64,000 nt of DNA from DAOTXR01 sp034435375. Its GTDB lineage: Bacteria; Chloroflexota; Anaerolineae; Aggregatilineales; UBA3940. A program made the translations under genes and the position numbers. Below, one piece after another: positions 1 through 7,543 of the stretch (within the stretch, counting starts at the first letter, position 1; each line of letters starts with the position of its first letter). Where the stretch lies: assembly GCA_034435375.1 (NCBI GenBank), contig DAOTXR010000048.1:310001-374000 (forward strand), given 5' to 3'. The notes below the pieces were generated by a model. The model saw only the letters and a list, made by a program, of their open reading frames with translations, searched no databases and was not told the origin of the DNA.

Positions 1-51
1 GCTGATCTCCACCGTATAGATGTCCTCACCTACCACGACCTCGTATTTCAT
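1..51 (-). CDS. Biotin carboxyl carrier protein, N-terminus only (partial)
   Basis: Only the first 17 codons are inside the window; the gene runs off the left edge. They read MKYEVVVGEDIYTVEIS, the usual opening of the short biotin carrier proteins of acyl-CoA carboxylases and decarboxylases. The ATG at 51-49 is preceded by a GGGAGA ribosome site. The gene lies 50 bases downstream of the biotin carboxylase on the same strand, as expected for the carrier subunit. The biotinylation motif (MKM) is outside the window, so the call rests on the N-terminus and context. Confidence 0.6.
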   Translation of the reverse strand, partial: MKYEVVVGEDIYTVEIS

Positions 52-101
52 CTCTTGTCTCCCACAAGCCTAATGCCTTCGATGGCCCCATTGCCTTGTG
101 A

Positions 102-1616
102 TCAGACACGACGCATCCGGTCCCACCGCCCGATCAACTTCCAGTTGCTGATATCCCGTTCATTGCGCCCGATCACCTGTGCAGCCTGAAGGCGAGTCTC
201 ATGGGCGACCAGCGCTGCCAAAATGGCAGCTATGTCTGGCCTGGGATTAACGCCCTCGTTCATCGAGAAGCGTTCTTCTACGAAAGTGGTGTCAAACTGG
301 CCTGCGATGAAGCGCGTGCTGTCCAGCAGGTTCTGGTGGAAGGGGATGTTGGTCTTCACGCCCATGATGCGATACTCTGAGAGCGCCCGCCGCATCCGCA
401 GCAGGGCCTCGCCACGTGTGTCTCCCCAGCAGATCAGCTTGGCGATCATCGGGTCGTAGTAGGGGGTGATGACATCCCCAGTCGTGACCCCCGAGTCCAC
501 ACGCACACCCGGACCCGCCGGGATGGTCATGGCAGTGATCTTGCCAATGGAGGGCAGGAAGTTGTTATAGGGATCTTCAGCATTGATGCGACATTCAATG
601 GCTGCTCCCTGGATGGTGATCTCCTCCTGGGTATGGCTCAACTTGCGCCCACGGGCAATTCTGATCTGTTCCTTGAGGATATCCAGGTTGGTCACAAGCT
701 CCGTGACTGGATGCTCAACCTGAAGACGGGTGTTGGCTTCCAGAAAGTAGAAATTGCGATCTTTGTCTACCAGGAATTCAATGGTCCCGGCGTTAACGTA
801 GTTCACAGCTTTTGCCGCAGCCACGGCCACTGCGCCCATTTTTCGACGCAACTCCTCGTCAACGAACGGGGATGGGGCCTCCTCCAGCAGCTTCTGATGG
901 CGACGCTGAATCGAGCACTCACGCTCACCTAGATAGATCACGTTGCCCAGACTATCAGCCAGAATCTGAATCTCGATGTGACGTGCCCCCTGGATCAGCT
1001 TTTCCAGGTACACCGAGCCTTCGCCAAAGGCAGCTTCGGCCTCTCGGCGGGCGGCGTGGAGGGCGTTCTCAAAGTCTTCGGGCCGATCGACCCGGCGCAT
1101 TCCCTTACCGCCGCCGCCCGCCGTGGCCTTGATCAGCAGGGGATAGCCCACAAAGCCTGCCGCGTGCGCCAGGTCCTCGTCGGGCAGGTCTAGCTCAGTG
1201 CCGGGCACCACCGGCACTCCCGCCGCCTCCACTGTCTTACGCGCAACCACCTTGTCACCCATCGACCCAATTGCCGTCGGTGGCGGGCCAATGAAGGCGA
1301 TCCCTTCGTCGATGCATGCCTGGGCGAAATCTGCCCGTTCGGCCAGGAAACCGTACCCTGGGTGGATAGCATCTGCTCCGGACTTCCTGGCCACATCCAA
1401 GATGCGGTCAATACGTAGGTAGCTGTCGCGGGCGGGCGGCGGCCCAATGTGATAGGCTTCAGTGGCATAGCGGACGTGCATGGCATTGCGGTCCACGTCA
1501 GAATATACGGCCACAGTATCCAGCCCTAGCTCGCGGCAGGCGCGGATGATGCGCACTGCAATCTCGCCCCGGTTGGCGATCAGGACCTTGCGGAATAGAG
1601 TCGGTGTTTCACTCAT
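102..1616 (-). CDS. accC: Biotin carboxylase subunit of acyl-CoA carboxylase
   Basis: This is the ATP-dependent biotin carboxylase (about 504 aa) that charges the carrier protein with CO2 from bicarbonate. The N-terminus KVLIANRGEIAVRIIRA is the classic pre-ATP-grasp domain. The glycine loop KATAGGGGKGMR binds ATP, and the ATP-grasp core carries EANTRLQVEHPVTE. The C-terminal biotin carboxylase domain starts near GAAIECRINAEDP. The ATG at 1616 is chosen because it follows a GGGGGAG site and removes a non-homologous 13-residue extension. The order carboxyltransferase - biotin carboxylase - BCCP on one strand suggests a propionyl-CoA or acetyl-CoA carboxylase complex; substrate specificity cannot be read here. 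Confidence 0.93.
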   Translation of the reverse strand: MSETPTLFRKVLIANRGEIAVRIIRACRELGLDTVAVYSDVDRNAMHVRYATEAYHIGPPPARDSYLRIDRILDVARKSGADAIHPGYGFLAERADFAQACIDEGIAFIGPPPTAIGSMGDKVVARKTVEAAGVPVVPGTELDLPDEDLAHAAGFVGYPLLIKATAGGGGKGMRRVDRPEDFENALHAARREAEAAFGEGSVYLEKLIQGARHIEIQILADSLGNVIYLGERECSIQRRHQKLLEEAPSPFVDEELRRKMGAVAVAAAKAVNYVNAGTIEFLVDKDRNFYFLEANTRLQVEHPVTELVTNLDILKEQIRIARGRKLSHTQEEITIQGAAIECRINAEDPYNNFLPSIGKITAMTIPAGPGVRVDSGVTTGDVITPYYDPMIAKLICWGDTRGEALLRMRRALSEYRIMGVKTNIPFHQNLLDSTRFIAGQFDTTFVEERFSMNEGVNPRPDIAAILAALVAHETRLQAAQVIGRNERDISNWKLIGRWDRMRRV

Positions 1617-1651
1617 CGTGCTGCTCCCCCTGCTAGATGGGTACTTGCCAT

Positions 1652-3208
1652 TCACAGCGGGATGTTGCCGTGTTTCTTGGGCGGGTTAGTGTCCCGTTTG
1701 TTCTTCAGCACCTCCAACGCGTTGATCAAGCGAGGGCGAGTCTCACGCGGCTCGATCACGTCATCAATGTAGCCGCGTGCAGCCGCCACGTAAGGGTTGG
1801 CAAAACGCTCGCGGTACTGTTCAACCAGTTCATTTCTTCTGGCTACCGGATCCTGCACCTCAGCCAGCTCTTTGCGGAAGATGATATTCACTGCCCCATC
1901 TGGTCCCATCACGGCGATCTCAGCGCTGGGCCACGCCAGGTTAAGATCGCCCCGAATATGTTTGCTGCTCATCACGTCGTAGGCACCGCCATAAGCCTTG
2001 CGGGTGATCACGGTGATTTTGGGCACGGTCGCCTCGCAGTAGGCATACAGCAGCTTGGCGCCATGCCGGATGATGCCGCCGTGCTCTTGCGCCACACCGG
2101 GCAGGAAACCAGGCACATCCTCGAAGGTAATGATCGGAATGTTGAAGCAGTCGCAGAAGCGGACAAACCGTCCGCCCTTCACCGAGGCATCGATGTCGAG
2201 CACCCCGGCCAGCACTGCCGGTTGGTTGGCAACGATCCCAACGGCATGCCCGCCCAGCCGGGCAAAACCCACCACAATGTTGCGGGCATAGTGTTCGTGA
2301 ATCTCGTAGAACTGCCCCCGATCGACGACCATGTGGATCAAGTCCTTCATGTCATAGGGTTTGGTGGGATTGTCGGGGACAAGGGTGTCGAGTCGCTCAT
2401 CCATGCGCAACGGGTCATCATCGGTTGGCTCGAATGGGGGATCCTCCAGATTATTCTGAGGAATATAACTCAGCAGCTCGCGGATCAGGGCCAGGCAGTC
2501 GGTCTCGCTATCGGCAGCTACATGGCTGACGCCGGAGAGAGCGTTGTGCGTCATGGCACCGCCCAATTCTTCGAAAGTCACCTCTTCGTGAGTAACGGCC
2601 TTGACTACATCTGGGCCAGTGATGAACATGTGGCTGGTGTTTTTCACCATAAAGATGAAGTCGGTGAGGGCAGGCGAGTATACGGCGCCGCCTGCACACG
2701 GGCCCATGATGGCCGAGATTTGGGGGACAACGCCCGATGCCAGAGTGTTGCGCAGAAAAATCTCGGCGTATCCGCCCAACGAAACCACTCCTTCCTGGAT
2801 GCGCGCTCCCCCCGAGTCGTTGAGGCCAATGACAGGCGCACCGGTCTTCATCGCCATGTCCATCACTTTGCAGATTTTTTCGGCGTGGACCTCCGAGAGG
2901 CTGCCGCCGAAGACGGTAAAATCCTGCGAGAAGACGTAAACGAGCCGCCCATTGATGGTTCCCCAGCCGGTTACGACGCTGTCGCCGGGAATCTGGTTTT
3001 CGGGAGCATCCATGCCGAAGTTGCGCTCGCGCTGGAGCACGAACATGTCCAACTCACGAAAGCTCCCCGGATCGAGCAGGATGTCGAGCCGCTCACGGGC
3101 AGTCATCTTGCCACGTTCGTGCTGGCGCTGTGCACGTTCCAGGCCTCCCCCTTGCTGTGCCTGTTTTTTACGCGCACGGAGTTCCTCGATCTTTGGGTCG
3201 ATTGTCAT
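1652..3208 (-). CDS. Acyl-CoA carboxylase carboxyltransferase (PccB/MmdA-like beta subunit)
   Basis: A 518-residue carboxyltransferase of the crotonase-superfamily PccB type, full length for the family. It moves carboxyl from biotin to an acyl-CoA, typically propionyl- or acetyl-CoA. The oxyanion-hole glycine pairs are visible in DSGGARIQEGV (N-terminal half) and in the C-terminal half around KAYGGAYDVM; MGPCAGGAVYSPA is also typical. The C-terminus ending NPPKKHGNIPL is standard for the family. Its start overlaps the upstream membrane-protein gene by four bases (ATGA), implying translational coupling. In anaerobes the same protein can belong to a sodium-pumping methylmalonyl-CoA decarboxylase, but the adjacent biotin carboxylase favours a carboxylase. 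Confidence 0.92.
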   Translation of the reverse strand: MTIDPKIEELRARKKQAQQGGGLERAQRQHERGKMTARERLDILLDPGSFRELDMFVLQRERNFGMDAPENQIPGDSVVTGWGTINGRLVYVFSQDFTVFGGSLSEVHAEKICKVMDMAMKTGAPVIGLNDSGGARIQEGVVSLGGYAEIFLRNTLASGVVPQISAIMGPCAGGAVYSPALTDFIFMVKNTSHMFITGPDVVKAVTHEEVTFEELGGAMTHNALSGVSHVAADSETDCLALIRELLSYIPQNNLEDPPFEPTDDDPLRMDERLDTLVPDNPTKPYDMKDLIHMVVDRGQFYEIHEHYARNIVVGFARLGGHAVGIVANQPAVLAGVLDIDASVKGGRFVRFCDCFNIPIITFEDVPGFLPGVAQEHGGIIRHGAKLLYAYCEATVPKITVITRKAYGGAYDVMSSKHIRGDLNLAWPSAEIAVMGPDGAVNIIFRKELAEVQDPVARRNELVEQYRERFANPYVAAARGYIDDVIEPRETRPRLINALEVLKNKRDTNPPKKHGNIPL

Positions 3209-3660
3209 CTTTCCTGTGTCTCCTTAACCTCCAGCTCTGGCCTGCCCGGCCAGAAAGCATGTCTGATTCGGGGGCGTGTTAGCACAAACATCACCAGCGC
3301 GCTCAGCAGGATGAGCGCGCCGGTGACAAACAAGAGACGCCCCCGCTCATAGGTCCCTCTGGCGAAGATGGCCTGCTGGACAATCGTGGCCAAAGTGTAC
3401 AACGGAAAGGCTACCAGTGTGGCTCGTCGCGCCCAGCCAGCACACCTCCACAATCCGAACGCCACACCTAGCCAGAATATCCCCCATACACCGTCCAATG
3501 CCATCAGAATTGGCAGGGGGATCGACAGGCTTAAGGACGCCAGCGTTGACCAGCGTGTCAATCCAGCATACACTCCGGCCAACTTCACTGCCGATAGTAT
3601 TAACACCGCCAGAGCCAGCACGGTTACTATGAAAGGCCGTCTGGGCCGCTGATTGGACAT
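3205..3660 (-). CDS. Small multi-pass membrane protein in the carboxylase operon
   Basis: A 151-aa protein with about four hydrophobic segments (roughly residues 9-31, 44-70, 82-96 and 106-127) and a basic C-terminal tail. No family or catalytic motif is recognised. Its stop codon overlaps the start of the carboxyltransferase gene (ATGA), and it begins 18 bases after the upstream dehydrogenase, so it is almost certainly cotranscribed with both. The Shine-Dalgarno site before the ATG is weak. A role linked to the carboxylase, such as membrane attachment or transport, is only a guess from position. Confidence 0.7.
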   Translation of the reverse strand: MSNQRPRRPFIVTVLALAVLILSAVKLAGVYAGLTRWSTLASLSLSIPLPILMALDGVWGIFWLGVAFGLWRCAGWARRATLVAFPLYTLATIVQQAIFARGTYERGRLLFVTGALILLSALVMFVLTRPRIRHAFWPGRPELEVKETQER

Positions 3661-3678
3661 GGCGCGAATCCGCTGAGG

Positions 3679-4707
3679 TCAGGGCACCAAGACCAGTTTG
3701 CCAAAGACCTGGCCGCTCTCCAGAAGGCGATGTGCTTCAGCAATGTCCTGCATCGGCATCACGCGGTCAATCACAGCCCTAAGTTTGCCCTCAAAGATCA
3801 GACCCATCACTGTGCGGAAGTCCCGATGGGGAGCCATCGTCGAGCCAATGATGCTCAGGTGTTTACCGAAGATCGAGCCAACACCAACCCGAGCGTCGTA
3901 GCCGCTGGTCCCTCCGACGACCAGCAGCCGCCCGCCACGGGCCAGCGCCCGTAAGTCTGTGGGCCAAGTATCCTGGCCCACATTGTCGACGATCACATCC
4001 ACGCCGCGCTTATGGGTTAGTTGGTAGACAACTTTGCCCCAATCTTCTTTGAGACGGTTGATCAGCACGTCCGCGCCAAGCGCCTCGGCCCTGGCCAGCT
4101 TCTCATCGTTCGACCCAACCACGTATACGGTTGCCCCGGCCAGCTTGGCAATCTGGATCGAGGCGGTATTGACACCTCCCCCCGCGCCGACGATCAGCAC
4201 CGTCTCGCCAGCTTTTAACCCACCGCGCGTGATCAGAGAGTGCCAAGCCGTTAGGAAGACAAGCGACGCAGCGGCGCCCTCCTCAAACGAGATATGGTCG
4301 GGCATCTTCAGCGCGTTCCGCTCCGGCACGACGATGTACTCGGCATCGGTGCCGCGCACGTTCTCCCCCAGGATACCTCCCTCGCGGCACAGATTGTCAT
4401 GCCCGGCCAGGCAGTCATCGCACCTGCCGCAGCTTGTCGTCCCATTGAGGACCACGCGGTCACCGACTGCCAGTCCAGTGACTCCCTGCCCCACTTCTGT
4501 GACGATCCCAGCGCCGTCCGCGCCGGGAATATGAGGGTATTCAAGCTTGAGTCCCGGCCAGCCGTTGCGCACGAAGATGTCGAGGCGGTTAAGGGCCGCC
4601 GCCTTGATGTTGATCAGCACCTCTCCGTGATCTGGATGAGGCGCATCGAAGTCCCCGTAGGTAAGAACTTCGGGGCCGCCGTGTTGGTGTAGAAGCACTG
4701 CTTTCAT
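3679..4707 (-). CDS. Zinc-type medium-chain dehydrogenase/quinone reductase family protein
   Basis: A 342-residue MDR-superfamily oxidoreductase. The N-terminal GroES-like half holds the structural zinc loop GRCDDCLAGHDNLC (four Cys) and a GADGAG segment. The C-terminal Rossmann half has GAGGGVNTASIQIAK for NAD(P) binding. A likely reaction is NAD(P)H-dependent reduction or dehydrogenation of an alcohol, quinone or enoyl substrate; the substrate cannot be told. The ATG at 4707 follows AAGGGACCTC. It is the first gene of the minus-strand carboxylase operon and diverges from gyrA. Confidence 0.88.
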   Translation of the reverse strand: MKAVLLHQHGGPEVLTYGDFDAPHPDHGEVLINIKAAALNRLDIFVRNGWPGLKLEYPHIPGADGAGIVTEVGQGVTGLAVGDRVVLNGTTSCGRCDDCLAGHDNLCREGGILGENVRGTDAEYIVVPERNALKMPDHISFEEGAAASLVFLTAWHSLITRGGLKAGETVLIVGAGGGVNTASIQIAKLAGATVYVVGSNDEKLARAEALGADVLINRLKEDWGKVVYQLTHKRGVDVIVDNVGQDTWPTDLRALARGGRLLVVGGTSGYDARVGVGSIFGKHLSIIGSTMAPHRDFRTVMGLIFEGKLRAVIDRVMPMQDIAEAHRLLESGQVFGKLVLVP

Positions 4708-4886
4708 GAGGTCCCTTCACCCTGTGTATAGTCAGAGTTTTCGAGAGCAAGTGTAGTGCTTGTCGGCTGTCAATTACTTCCAGATTCATCCACTGCTATG
4801 ATGCTACCGCTGGTGTTCCACGAAGTGGGGAACTCAATCGCCCTGCCTCCGCCTCCCCGCGCATGGTAAACAGGTTGGGGCTGAAG

Positions 4887-4892
4887 TATAAT
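4887..4892 (+). promoter_or_regulatory. Candidate -10 box for gyrA
   Basis: A perfect TATAAT lies 38 bases before the chosen gyrA start. The -35 position is poor (TGGTAA, 17-base spacing), so this is a moderate candidate. Predicted transcription start is near 4899. Confidence 0.4.
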
Positions 4893-4930
4893 TACAACCC
4901 GTGCTTCAGTTCCCCTGGAGAATGGTTGTA

Positions 4931-7543
4931 ATGGATATTGGTATAGTTCGGCCTGTAGACATCAATGAGGAGATGCGCGACTCATATCTCGACTATGCGA
5001 TGAGTGTGATCGTCTCCCGTGCGCTCCCTGACGTCCGTGATGGCCTCAAACCCGTTCACAGGCGGATCCTCTACGCCATGCATGACATGGGACTACGTGC
5101 CAATGCAGCCTACAAGAAAAGCGCCCGCATCGTGGGCGAGGTGCTCGGCAAGTATCATCCCCACGGTGACGCGGCGGTGTACGATGCCATGGCGCGCATG
5201 GCGCAGCCTTTTTCGATGCGTTATCCACTGGTCGATGGACAGGGCAACTTCGGCTCCATCGATGGCGACAGTCCGGCAGCCATGCGCTACACCGAGGCCC
5301 GCCTGGCCGCGCTGGCCGAGACCCTGCTGGAGGACATTGAGAAAGAGACCGTCAGCTTCGTTGACAACTTCGACGGTACACTTCAGGAACCGCAAGTCCT
5401 TCCCGCTCGCTTGCCCAACCTGCTGCTCAACGGCATCTCTGGCATTGCTGTCGGCATGGCGACGAATATCCCGCCCCATAACTTGCTGGAGATTGCCCAG
5501 GCAGTGGGAGGCCTGATCGACCGCATGACTGCTCCTGAAGGAGAGGAGATCGACGAGGAACTCCACGACGTCACGGTTGAAGAGTTGATGAAATACGTGA
5601 CAGGGCCAGATTTTCCAACCGGTGGCGTGATTGTTGGCACTGAGGGTATTGTCAACGCTTACGCAACTGGCAAGGGCCGCATCGTCATGCGGGCCAAGAT
5701 GCACGTTGAACTGCTGAGCGGCAACCGTTACCGCATCGTCATCACTGAGATGCCCTACCAGGTCAACAAGGCGGGGGTTATCGAGCGGATCGCCTCGCTG
5801 GTGCGTGAAGGACGCATGGATGCGATCTCCGACCTGCGCGATGAGTCTGACCGGCGTGGCATGTCGGTGGTGATCGAACTAAAGCGCGGCTCGCAGCCTC
5901 GCACCGTGATCAACCAGCTGCTGAAGTACACTCCGCTGCAAAGCACGTTCGGCGTGCAAATGCTGGCGCTAGTCAACGGTGAGCCGCGCCTGCTCTCGCT
6001 CAAGGCCGCGTTGCGTCACTACATCTCTCATCGACGCGAGGTTATCGAGCGGCGAACTTACTTTGACCTGGAGCGAGCGCGTCGACGCGCCCACATCCTG
6101 GAAGGGCTGCTGGTTGCCATCGCTAACCTGGATGCCATCATCCGCACCATCCGCCAAAGCCCAGATGCCGAAGAAGCTCGCAACCGCCTTATGCTGACCT
6201 ACAAGCTGAGCGAGGCTCAGGCTCAAGCCATCCTCGATATGCAGTTGCGCCGCTTGGCAGCGCTGGAGCGGCAGAAGATCGAAGATGAGTACCAGTCGTT
6301 GCTGAAGTTGATCGGCGAGCTTGAGGATCTGTTAGCTCATCCCAAGAAGATTCTCTACCAGATCCGCGATGATCTGAACGACCTGGCTGCCCGATACGGC
6401 GACCCTCGCCGTACAGCCATTGTGGCTGGGGCAGAAGAAGAACTGGATGAAGCTGATCTGGTCCCCGATGAAGATGTGCTGATTTTTATCACGCGCATGG
6501 GATATATCAAGCGTGTCGTGGCTCAGGCGTACCGCACACAGTCCCGAGGTGGCAAAGGCGTCACCGGCATGACTACCCGCGACACAGACGATGTTGAGCA
6601 CCTGTTCGCTGCTGGATCGCTGGATAGCATCCTCTTCTTTTCCGATAAAGGCAAGGTTTACCAGGAGAAGGCTTACCAGATTCCTGATGCTGGACGGGCT
6701 GCCAAAGGTATCCCGTTGCAAAGCGTGCTGGCGCTCGACCCGGATGAGCGCATCACGGCTGCCGTGGCCGTCCCGTCCTTCGAAGATGTTGAGTACTGCA
6801 CCATGGTAACCCGCCTGGGCCGCATCAAGCGCGTCCAGGTGTCGGAGTTTCAGACGGTGCGTCCCAGCGGCTTGGTGGCTATCACCCTTGACGAGGGCGA
6901 TCATCTGGGCTGGGTCAAGCTCACCACCGGTGACCAGGACCTGGTGATCGTAACAGCGCAGGGCATGGCTATTCGCTTCAACGAAGAGGAGGTCCGGCCC
7001 ATGGGGCGCAGCGCTGCCGGTGTGAACGCCATTAAGTTGCAAAATGGCGACATCGTGGCAGGCATGGATGTCATCACTGATCCCACATCGATGCTCTTGG
7101 TGGTGACCCAGAACGCCTTTGGCAAGCGTACCCCCATTGATGAATACCCTGTGCAGTCGCGCTACGGAATGGGCGTTCGAACCCTGGCACGTAACCAGCG
7201 CACCGGCGCCATTATCGCCGCTCGCGTAGTCAAACCGGGTGATCACGTGACCCTGATCACGAGTGGAGGAATTGCGCTGCGCACGCGCGTGGACGACATC
7301 TCGCGCATGGGGCGCAGCACACAGGGTGTGCAATTGATGAATCTGGCCGCTGGCGACCTGTTGGCTTCGGTGGCGCTGCTTGAGGAGGGGCGCCGTGTTG
7401 AACGCGAGCGGGCGCTCCAGGCCCAGCGTTATGAGATCGCTACCAGCCTGGCAGAAGAAGATGCATCTGAGATGCTTCTGCTTCCTGGTTTGGACGATCC
7501 AGAACTGCCAGACAGACCCTCGGACGAAGGACGCTCGGCATGA
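4931..7543 (+). CDS. gyrA: DNA gyrase subunit A
   Basis: The breakage-reunion subunit of DNA gyrase (about 870 aa, normal length), a type II topoisomerase that introduces negative supercoils. The N-terminus VDINEEMRDSYLDYAMSVI is diagnostic. The catalytic tyrosine is in AAMRYTEARL (about residue 120), and the quinolone-region sequence HPHGDAAVYDAMARM is present. C-terminal beta-pinwheel repeats follow, with the GyrA-box-like stretch QSRGGKGVTGM. The ATG at 4931 is preferred over upstream GTG/ATG codons because GGAG lies 10 bases before it and translation then begins at MDIGIVRPV. It overlaps the next gene by four bases. Confidence 0.97.
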   Translation: MDIGIVRPVDINEEMRDSYLDYAMSVIVSRALPDVRDGLKPVHRRILYAMHDMGLRANAAYKKSARIVGEVLGKYHPHGDAAVYDAMARMAQPFSMRYPLVDGQGNFGSIDGDSPAAMRYTEARLAALAETLLEDIEKETVSFVDNFDGTLQEPQVLPARLPNLLLNGISGIAVGMATNIPPHNLLEIAQAVGGLIDRMTAPEGEEIDEELHDVTVEELMKYVTGPDFPTGGVIVGTEGIVNAYATGKGRIVMRAKMHVELLSGNRYRIVITEMPYQVNKAGVIERIASLVREGRMDAISDLRDESDRRGMSVVIELKRGSQPRTVINQLLKYTPLQSTFGVQMLALVNGEPRLLSLKAALRHYISHRREVIERRTYFDLERARRRAHILEGLLVAIANLDAIIRTIRQSPDAEEARNRLMLTYKLSEAQAQAILDMQLRRLAALERQKIEDEYQSLLKLIGELEDLLAHPKKILYQIRDDLNDLAARYGDPRRTAIVAGAEEELDEADLVPDEDVLIFITRMGYIKRVVAQAYRTQSRGGKGVTGMTTRDTDDVEHLFAAGSLDSILFFSDKGKVYQEKAYQIPDAGRAAKGIPLQSVLALDPDERITAAVAVPSFEDVEYCTMVTRLGRIKRVQVSEFQTVRPSGLVAITLDEGDHLGWVKLTTGDQDLVIVTAQGMAIRFNEEEVRPMGRSAAGVNAIKLQNGDIVAGMDVITDPTSMLLVVTQNAFGKRTPIDEYPVQSRYGMGVRTLARNQRTGAIIAARVVKPGDHVTLITSGGIALRTRVDDISRMGRSTQGVQLMNLAAGDLLASVALLEEGRRVERERALQAQRYEIATSLAEEDASEMLLLPGLDDPELPDRPSDEGRSA

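Noticed and set aside
1637..3352. 571-codon plus-strand open frame opposite the carboxyltransferase
   Set aside because: It is antisense to a clear PccB-like gene and has no recognisable protein features; it arises from GC-rich codon use.
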